A stretch of DNA of 64,000 bases from Pontibacter rufus (lineage in GTDB: Bacteria; Bacteroidota; Bacteroidia; Cytophagales; Hymenobacteraceae), in assembly GCF_015694705.1 (NCBI RefSeq), contig NZ_JADQDR010000012.1, positions 62,001 through 126,000 of the forward strand, written 5' to 3'. The notes under the pieces were generated by a model. The model saw only the letters and a list, made by a program, of their open reading frames with translations. It was not told the origin of the DNA and did no database searches. Each line of letters starts with the position of its first letter. Within the stretch, counting starts at the first letter, position 1. Positions 58,281 to 64,000 of this stretch are shown here, in pieces. A program made the position numbers and the translations under genes.

Positions 58281-60437
58281 CTATTTAAATATATGGTAGG
58301 TGATAAAGGCCATTACGTAGGCCAGTCCGCTCATGTATAGCAGTTGTGCCAGTGGCCAGGTCCAGCTCTTGGTTTCGCGGCGCACAATGGCCAGCGTGCT
58401 CACACACTGCATGGCAAAGAGGTAAAATATCATCAGCGAGAAGCCGCGGGCGGGCGTAAAGAACGGATCACCGTTGGCATCCTTCTCTGATAGGAGCTTC
58501 TCTTTGATGGTGGACACGTTCTCTTCTTCGCCTATACTATAGATAGTAGAAATGGTGCCCACAAAAACTTCACGGGCGGCAAACGATGTCAGCAGGGCAA
58601 TGCCTATCTTCCAGTCATACCCCAGCGGGCGGATAGCGGGCTCAATGGTATGCCCGATAAGACCGGCGTAAGACGATTCCAGCTGATAGGAGGCAATTTT
58701 GTTTTCAGTCTGTTGCGGCGTCAGGTTCTTTACTTTTGCCTCGGCTATGGCCTGCTGCCGGGCCTGCTCAAAATTATCGCCCGGCCCGTACGAGGCCAGT
58801 ACCCAAAGTATAACCGATATGGCTACAATTACTTTCCCGGCTTCAAACACGAAGGCTTTGCATTTTTCTACAATCGTGATGCCCACATTCTTCCAGCGCG
58901 GCATTTTGTACACCGGAAACTCCATGATAAAATAACTCCGCTCCCGCGCCTTCAAAATGGTTTTGAGCAGCAGTGCTGAGAAAATAGCCGCCAGAAAGCC
59001 AATCAGGTAAAGTGCCATCAGCACCAGCCCCTGCAGGTTCATAAAGCCGAAGTAGTATTTTTCCGGTACCACCAGCGCTATCAGTATGGTATACACGGGT
59101 ATGCGCGCCGAACAGCTCATCAGGGGCGTCACAAAAATGGTGATCATGCGATCTTTCCAGTTTTCGATGGTGCGGGCAGACATAATAGCCGGCACCGCAC
59201 AGGCTACCCCGGAAATCAGCGGCACGATGCTCTTGCCGTTCAGCCCGAACTTGCGCATAATCCGGTCCATCATAAACGTGACCCGCGCCATATAACCCGT
59301 TTCCTCCAGTATGGCGATAAAGGCAAACAGAATGGCAATCTGCGGCACAAATACCAGCACGCCGCCGAGTCCTGCTATAATTCCCTCCGTCAGCAGATCT
59401 ACCAGCGGACCATCAAAGCTTTGCTGAATAAGCCCGTTCAGGCCGGTTATCCCCACATCTATCAGCTCCATCGGGTAACTGGCCCAGGCAAAGATCGCCT
59501 GAAAGATAAGGAACAGGATGATAAAGAAAATCAGGTAGCCAAACACTTTGTGCGTCAATACCTGGTCAAGGCGGTTGCTGAATTTTTCGTCCTTGTCCAC
59601 CCGCTCCACGCGCATCACATCCAGCAAAAGTGTGTTGATGCGGGCATAGCGGGCTATAATTTCGTCGGCCTGCTGCGCATTAGAATGAAAATCCAGGGTG
59701 CTTAGCAGGCTCTCCAGCCAGGCTTTATCTCCCTCTGATAGAAACTTCAGGCTTTTACATTGATGCGCATAGTGCAGCGCCTGGTAATCGTTTTTGAGGT
59801 TAAACTGGCTGCGTATACTTTGCACCGCTGGCTTCAGCGCCTCTGGAATATCGTAGAAGCGGGTTTTAGGCGCCTCCAGTTGCTGCGACATGATGATTTT
59901 CAGGGCCGCCACGCCAATGCCTTTGCGGGCATTCATCGGGATAATCGGCACGCCCAGTTCCCGGTGCAGGGCCGGCACATCAATTTTTATACCTTCCTGC
60001 TCTGCCACATCCACCATGTTGAGCGCCAGCACAGTCGGAATTTTCAGGTCGGCCAACTGGGTGTAGAGCAGCAGGTTCCGCTTCAGGTTAGAGGCATCGG
60101 CGGTAACCACCACCAGGTCGGGGAAGTGGCGCGACTCGGGGTCGTAAAGCAAGTCTATAATTACGCGCTCATCCAGTGACTTGGGGTACAGGCTATACGT
60201 GCCCGGCAGATCAATAATCTGTACTTTATGGGTGGGCGAAAGCTGGCAATACCCTGTTTTTTTATCGACCGTAACGCCCGGAAAGTTGCCTACTTTCTGG
60301 TTGAGGCCCGTCAGCTGGTTAAAGAGCGACGATTTACCGGAGTTCGGATTGCCGATCAGCGCAACTTTGGAGATGGATTGAGGAGCTACAGGCCGCTCGG
60401 TCTGTACTTCCTGCGGCTGAATCGTTACTATTGTCAT
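58281..60437 (-). CDS. feoB: Ferrous iron transporter FeoB
   Basis: 718 residues, normal. N-terminal G domain with GNPNSGKSSLFNQLTG (G1, ~29-44), KVGNFPGVTVDKKTG (G2 region), DLPGTYSLYP (G3) and ALNMVDVAE (G4); then the helical GDI-like domain, and membrane core domains with two Gate motifs including GVACAVPAIMSARTIENW and MSCSARIPVYTILIAL. FeoB imports Fe2+ under low-oxygen or iron-poor conditions. feoA is 7 bp upstream. No feoC is seen. Confidence 0.97.
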   Translation of the reverse strand: MTIVTIQPQEVQTERPVAPQSISKVALIGNPNSGKSSLFNQLTGLNQKVGNFPGVTVDKKTGYCQLSPTHKVQIIDLPGTYSLYPKSLDERVIIDLLYDPESRHFPDLVVVTADASNLKRNLLLYTQLADLKIPTVLALNMVDVAEQEGIKIDVPALHRELGVPIIPMNARKGIGVAALKIIMSQQLEAPKTRFYDIPEALKPAVQSIRSQFNLKNDYQALHYAHQCKSLKFLSEGDKAWLESLLSTLDFHSNAQQADEIIARYARINTLLLDVMRVERVDKDEKFSNRLDQVLTHKVFGYLIFFIILFLIFQAIFAWASYPMELIDVGITGLNGLIQQSFDGPLVDLLTEGIIAGLGGVLVFVPQIAILFAFIAILEETGYMARVTFMMDRIMRKFGLNGKSIVPLISGVACAVPAIMSARTIENWKDRMITIFVTPLMSCSARIPVYTILIALVVPEKYYFGFMNLQGLVLMALYLIGFLAAIFSALLLKTILKARERSYFIMEFPVYKMPRWKNVGITIVEKCKAFVFEAGKVIVAISVILWVLASYGPGDNFEQARQQAIAEAKVKNLTPQQTENKIASYQLESSYAGLIGHTIEPAIRPLGYDWKIGIALLTSFAAREVFVGTISTIYSIGEEENVSTIKEKLLSEKDANGDPFFTPARGFSLMIFYLFAMQCVSTLAIVRRETKSWTWPLAQLLYMSGLAYVMAFITYHIFK

Positions 60438-60444
60438 GCGGATT

Positions 60445-60696
60445 TTACGGCTTCAGCAAAATGGTTTGGGCTTCGTCTAATCGCAGCGAGAGGGTGTAAT
60501 CGTTTACGATAATGGTGATGGGATCGCCAAGCGGCGCACGGCTGTTCAGCTTTACTTCCGTACCCGGAATGCAACCCATTTCCAGCAGTTTCAGGCCCAT
60601 CTCGGGGTCGTTCAGGCAACAGATCACGCCACGTTCTCCTATTTTCAGGTCGCGCACACTCTTCTGGCCCTTTCGTTCGTCCACCTTTTTTCGCAC
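60445..60696 (-). CDS. feoA: FeoA-family iron transport accessory protein
   Basis: 83-residue SH3-like protein that interacts with FeoB. It contains KSVRDLKIGERGVICCLNDPEMGLKLLEMGCIPGTEVKLNSRAPLGDP (quoted in parts: KIGERGVICCLND, LLEMGCIPGTEVKL, APLGDPITIIVND), the usual FeoA fold with the turn before the Gly-Asp-Pro. It is placed immediately before feoB, in the same operon. Confidence 0.93.
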   Translation of the reverse strand: MRKKVDERKGQKSVRDLKIGERGVICCLNDPEMGLKLLEMGCIPGTEVKLNSRAPLGDPITIIVNDYTLSLRLDEAQTILLKP

Positions 60697-60813
60697 GTCT
60701 CGTTGTTTTTATTTAGACTACTTATAAACAACCGCAAGTTACAAGGTGTTTCACTTTAAAGCAAAAGATTTCAATTAATGTGCTATGGGGTTGATGTGCT
60801 GATGTGGAGATTC

Positions 60814-61043
60814 CTGTCGCAAGTGTAGCGGAGCGCAACTTATGACGGTGCATAACAACAGAAGTTTGTAACTTCTTTGCTTTGCAAAAGCAAGTATAGC
60901 AATGGCCTGAACTATAGTTTATACTTCAGTAGATTAAAGTATAAATCTGCTAAAGTATACTTTTCTGCTGCCGCAGAAAGCAAGTTGAAACCTTGCATCA
61001 ATCATGTAAAGTCACAAGTTGCGCTCCGCTAAACTTGCGACAG
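60814..61043. repeat. Inverted-repeat element, family CGCAAGTTTAG, 230-bp copy
   Basis: 60814-60841 (CTGTCGCAAGTGTAGCGGAG...) and 61016-61043 (...CTCCGCTAAACTTGCGACAG) are 28-bp inverted copies with 27 matching; a few more bases match beyond. The interior, about 174 bp, has no ORF and carries five AAGTATA/TATACTT heptamers and imperfect hairpins. It is a MITE-like member of the family that also includes 21672-21785. Confidence 0.75.
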
Positions 61044-61066
61044 AAATCCCATCAACAATCAAAAAC

Positions 61067-63523
61067 CTACTCTGCATAAAACACCCGCTTCACCCGCGTA
61101 CTTACGTTTGTGAGCAGTTCATAGGGAATGGTGCCGATGCTTTGGGCCAGTTCCAGCAGCGTCAGCTGCGGCCCGAACACAACAACCTCATCCCCGGCTT
61201 TAACTTCAAGCCCGGTTACATCCACCATGCACATATCCATGCATACATTGCCAATAACGTGGCACCGCTGCCCATCTATAAGTACATGCCCCACGCCATT
61301 GCTGAAGCGGCGGTCGTAGCCGTCGGCATAACCAATAGCGATGGTGGCGATGGTTTTGGCTGCGTCGGCTATGCCTTTGCGGCTGTAGCCGATGGTGTCA
61401 CCCTGCTTTATACTCTTCACCTGCGATACTGTGGTTTTTAAGGTACTGACCGGGCGCAGCGCTTCCTGTTCGGCGCCGGTGGCTTCCACGCCATAGAGGC
61501 CAATACCAAGGCGCACCATATCCAGCTGATGCTCCGGAAAGCGCACAATACCCGCTGAATTCAGGATGTGCTTTGTTACGCTGTAGCCTAAGCGTGTCTC
61601 CACATCGGCGGCCATACTTGTAAAGGTGGCGATTTGCTGTTGCGAGAAATCATTATGCAACGCTTCATCGGCGCCGGCCAAATGACTGAAAGCGCTCACG
61701 ACCTGTACCTGCGGATATTGCTGCAACAAACTGAATAAGGTATCAAAATCTTCGCGCACAAAGCCGAGGCGGTGCATGCCGGTGTCTAGTTTCAGGTGGA
61801 TTTTATACGTTGCCTCAGCCTCCAGCGACAAAACAAAAGCCTGCAACTGCTCCAACGCGTAAATCTCAGGCTCCAGGCTGTACTGCTGCAATTTGGCAAA
61901 ACTGTCCGGCGACGGATTCATTACCATCACAGGCAGCGTAATGCCCTGCTCGCGCAACAGCACGCCTTCATCGGCATAGGCCACAGCCAGGTAATCCACG
62001 CGGTGAAACTGCAGCAGGTTGGCCACCTCAAAGCTGCCGCTGCCATATGCAAAGGCCTTCACCATCACCATCAGTTTGGTGCCCGGCGCCAGTTTAGCGC
62101 GATAATAGTTGAGGTTATGCAGCAGGGCATCCAGGTTTACTTCCAGTACCGTGCCGTGCACCTTCTGCTGAAAGGCCTGCACAATCTTTTCAAACGCAAA
62201 AACGCGCGCGCCTTTTACCAGAATTACCTCATTGCGGAACCTTGCCGGGTTAAAGGCTTTCAGGAAATCCGAAGTAGAAGTATAAAACTCCTCCGAAGCA
62301 GAAAACAGATGACTATACTTGCTGATAGTAGGTCCGATGCCGATAAGCCGCTGCACGTCGTGCGCCTGCACCAGTTCCGCGACCTGCAGGTATAAATTCT
62401 TTTCCGGTAAACCTGATTCCAGCAAGTCAGAAAGTATAAGGGTGCGCTGCCCGTGTTGCGGCTGATTGGCCTGCAGGTCGAGGGCGATGGACAAACCGGC
62501 CAGGTCGTTGTTGTAGGTATCATCAATGAGGTAGCAGCCATTGATGGCTTCCTTCATTTCGAGGCGCATGGCCACAGGATGCAGACGGCCGAGGCGCTCC
62601 TGTATAGCAGCTACCGGCAACTGACGGTACAGCAGCACCGCCAGGCAGTGGAGTGCATTTTCTACCGAGGCTTCATCGGCAAAAGGGATGGCCAGCTGCT
62701 GTTGTTCGCCTTGATAAGTATAAAAGATGATGGTTTTAGATCCGGCTGTGGTAGTGGCGGTTATCGTTACATCGGCAGGTTGCATTCTGGCCCAGGTAAA
62801 GGATTTTATACCCTGTCGCTGCACTGCCTCGTGCAGCAGCTGCTGATCAGCACAGTAAAACAGCAATTCCACGTCTTTGAAGAGCTTCAGTTTCTCGGCC
62901 ACCTTCTGCTCCCGCGATACAAAGCCTTCGTCGTGGGCGCTGCCGATGTTGGTAAAAATGCCGTAGGTGGGCCGGATGATTTGCTGCAATTGCTCCATTT
63001 CGCCGGCCTGCGAAATGCCTGCTTCAAAAATACCCAAAGTATGGTTCGGGTTGATTTGCCATACGCTCAGTGGCACACCCAATTGCGAATTGTAGCTGCG
63101 TGGGCTTTTCACTACCAATTCTTCCGGGCTCAGCAATTGTGCCAGCCACTCCTTTACAATGGTTTTGCCGTTGCTGCCCGTTATGCCTATTACGGGCAAC
63201 TGAAACTGTGCCCGGTGCCACGCCGCCACCTGCTGCAGCGCTTTCAGGCTGTCCGGAACAAGTATAATATTGGCTTCGGGATACTGTTGTCTCAGTTCAT
63301 CTGCGCTGCCTTTTTCTACTACAAACTGCCGGACGCCCCTACTGTACAGTTGTGGCAGGTATTTATGCCCATCGTTGTACTTGCCGTGAATGGCGAAAAA
63401 CACGGTGCCTGCCGGCTGCGAAAGCTTACGGCTGTCGGTGAGCAGGTGGATAACAGGCTGGGGTTGTACGAACTGTATCTCCCTGCCTTGGGTGATGGAA
63501 ATGAGCTGCTGAAAAGTGAGCAT
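61067..63523 (-). CDS. MurF / alanine racemase fusion
   Basis: 818 residues. The N-terminal half (1-~440) is MurF, which adds D-Ala-D-Ala to UDP-MurNAc-tripeptide: IGITGSNGKTIVKEWLAQLL (P-loop, ~107-126), NSQLGVPLSVWQ, DDTYNNDLAGL. The C-terminal half (~445-818) is a PLP alanine racemase: TKLMVMVKAFAYGSGSFEVA with the PLP Lys, LDTGMHRLGF, MVRLGIGLYGV, TIGYSRKGIADAAKTIATI, IGYADGYDRRF and CMDMCMVDVTG. The fusion, known in Bacteroidota, couples D-Ala formation to peptide-stem completion. A TACCTTTG element lies upstream (63553-63546). Confidence 0.95.
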   Translation of the reverse strand: MLTFQQLISITQGREIQFVQPQPVIHLLTDSRKLSQPAGTVFFAIHGKYNDGHKYLPQLYSRGVRQFVVEKGSADELRQQYPEANIILVPDSLKALQQVAAWHRAQFQLPVIGITGSNGKTIVKEWLAQLLSPEELVVKSPRSYNSQLGVPLSVWQINPNHTLGIFEAGISQAGEMEQLQQIIRPTYGIFTNIGSAHDEGFVSREQKVAEKLKLFKDVELLFYCADQQLLHEAVQRQGIKSFTWARMQPADVTITATTTAGSKTIIFYTYQGEQQQLAIPFADEASVENALHCLAVLLYRQLPVAAIQERLGRLHPVAMRLEMKEAINGCYLIDDTYNNDLAGLSIALDLQANQPQHGQRTLILSDLLESGLPEKNLYLQVAELVQAHDVQRLIGIGPTISKYSHLFSASEEFYTSTSDFLKAFNPARFRNEVILVKGARVFAFEKIVQAFQQKVHGTVLEVNLDALLHNLNYYRAKLAPGTKLMVMVKAFAYGSGSFEVANLLQFHRVDYLAVAYADEGVLLREQGITLPVMVMNPSPDSFAKLQQYSLEPEIYALEQLQAFVLSLEAEATYKIHLKLDTGMHRLGFVREDFDTLFSLLQQYPQVQVVSAFSHLAGADEALHNDFSQQQIATFTSMAADVETRLGYSVTKHILNSAGIVRFPEHQLDMVRLGIGLYGVEATGAEQEALRPVSTLKTTVSQVKSIKQGDTIGYSRKGIADAAKTIATIAIGYADGYDRRFSNGVGHVLIDGQRCHVIGNVCMDMCMVDVTGLEVKAGDEVVVFGPQLTLLELAQSIGTIPYELLTNVSTRVKRVFYAE

Positions 63524-63545
63524 AACATCCGGTTTATACTTGCAA

Positions 63546-63553
63546 CAAAGGTA
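63546..63553 (-). promoter_or_regulatory. -7 promoter element TACCTTTG for murF-alr
   Basis: It matches TAnnTTTG on the minus strand, 22 bases ahead of the start codon. Confidence 0.55.
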
Positions 63554-63672
63554 GTGGTGGGAGTTAAGAGTTGAAAGTGGAGCATGAGGCGACCTGGTTT
63601 ATAAAGTATGGCAAGCTTTTCTACGAAACTATTTAATGCTGTTCTTACACTCTGAACTGCCGCTTTTATACT

Positions 63673-63680
63673 TACCTTTG
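63673..63680 (+). promoter_or_regulatory. -7 promoter element TACCTTTG for the EamA gene
   Basis: A consensus TAnnTTTG, 27 bases upstream of the ATG at 63708. Confidence 0.6.
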
Positions 63681-63707
63681 CGCAATTTTAATTTTTCGGA
63701 AAGCATC

Positions 63708-64000
63708 ATGGAGACAACGGACAACAAACCATATTTCACGGCGGGCATAGCAGCCTTCGTTATCTGGGGCTTTATTCCGTTTCCGCTGAAGGCGCTGGCA
63801 GCTTACCCCAGCGGACAGATTTTATACCTGCGCGTCGCTTTTTCGATGGTGCTGCTGCTGTTAATTTTACTCCTGTTTCGCCGCCGGATGCTGCTGGATA
63901 ATTTTGCTGCGCTAAAGGCTGCCACGACCCAGGAAAAGCGCAAGTTTATACTTTATACTTTGCTCGGCGGCCTCCTGCTGACCATCAACTGGCTTTCCTT
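63708..64000 (+). CDS. rarD: EamA/RarD-family transporter, 5' part only
   Basis: It starts at ATG 63708 and runs open to the window end (97 residues visible). The sequence begins METTDNKPYFTAGIAAFVIW, with TM1 at about 11-28 (GIAAFVIWGFIPFPLKAL) and TM2 over ~39-58 (LRVAFSMVLLLLILLLF), then a TM3 start. GFIPFPLKALAAYP...QILYLRV resembles the N-terminus of RarD, a ten-TM DMT-superfamily carrier. The remainder (about 200 residues) is outside, so the name is provisional. A -7 element lies just upstream. Confidence 0.75.
   Translation, partial: METTDNKPYFTAGIAAFVIWGFIPFPLKALAAYPSGQILYLRVAFSMVLLLLILLLFRRRMLLDNFAALKAATTQEKRKFILYTLLGGLLLTINWLS

Overview
The window is a piece of a Bacteroidota chromosome, most likely Cytophagales and probably a Hymenobacteraceae / Pontibacter-like organism (the family level is inference). 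Supporting signs are SusC/SusD, the exbB-exbD-exbD-tonB cluster, the porG-uppS-bamA-ompH-ompH order, the MurF-alanine racemase fusion, S16 with a long C-terminal tail, lipoprotein-rich small genes, and repeated TAnnTTTG -7 promoter elements instead of E. coli-type promoters. No rRNA, tRNA, CRISPR array, phage or transposase gene was seen.

Layout. 1-6087 (minus): fatty-acid beta-oxidation operon marR-fadN-fadA-acyl-CoA dehydrogenase (the last cut by the window edge), interrupted by an S23-type four-helix-bundle cassette with 33-bp terminal inverted repeats and by a REP/BIME-like palindrome pair. 6343-8777: a secreted-protein gene broken by an in-frame stop, then a long-chain acyl-CoA ligase. 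9170-11672 (plus): divergent arginase-family protein, small cytochrome-b5-like protein, N-acetylglucosamine kinase. 11921-14499: DUF6624-like protein, an unknown protein, two tiny lipoproteins. 14569-20208 (minus): GTPases Der and Era, a lipoprotein pyrophosphatase homologue, and the rpsP-rimM-trmD-rplS operon. 20615-26204: ferrochelatase, LOG-family protein, cysteine desulfurase, GlmM, MazG.

26716-33669 (plus): energy-transduction cluster exbB-exbD-exbD-tonB, a second tonB, a small membrane protein, an orphan PstS-like lipoprotein and a TPR protein. 33966-42641 (minus): RluD-type pseudouridine synthase and the envelope-biogenesis block ompH-ompH-bamA-uppS-porG plus a second porG-like gene and NAD kinase. 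42724-47435 (minus): BamA/TamA-like barrel, CBS protein, hydrolase, PabA/TrpG, CvpA, YqeY. 47613-52383 (plus): pdxJ-mnmH-selD (B6 and tRNA selenouridine), hydrolase, RsmI-like methyltransferase. 52688-57413 (minus): SusD/SusC pair. 58281-60696 (minus): feoA-feoB. 61067-63523 (minus): MurF-Alr fusion. 63708-end: RarD/EamA transporter (cut).

Most genes are housekeeping. The less ordinary material is intergenic: at least six families of short inverted-repeat pairs 80-430 bp long, one of which carries a frameshifted S23 gene; a roughly tenfold excess (by-eye count) of the heptamer AAGTATA/TATACTT; and two proteins that keep an enzyme fold while losing catalytic metal ligands (pyrophosphatase-like lipoprotein, arginase-like protein).
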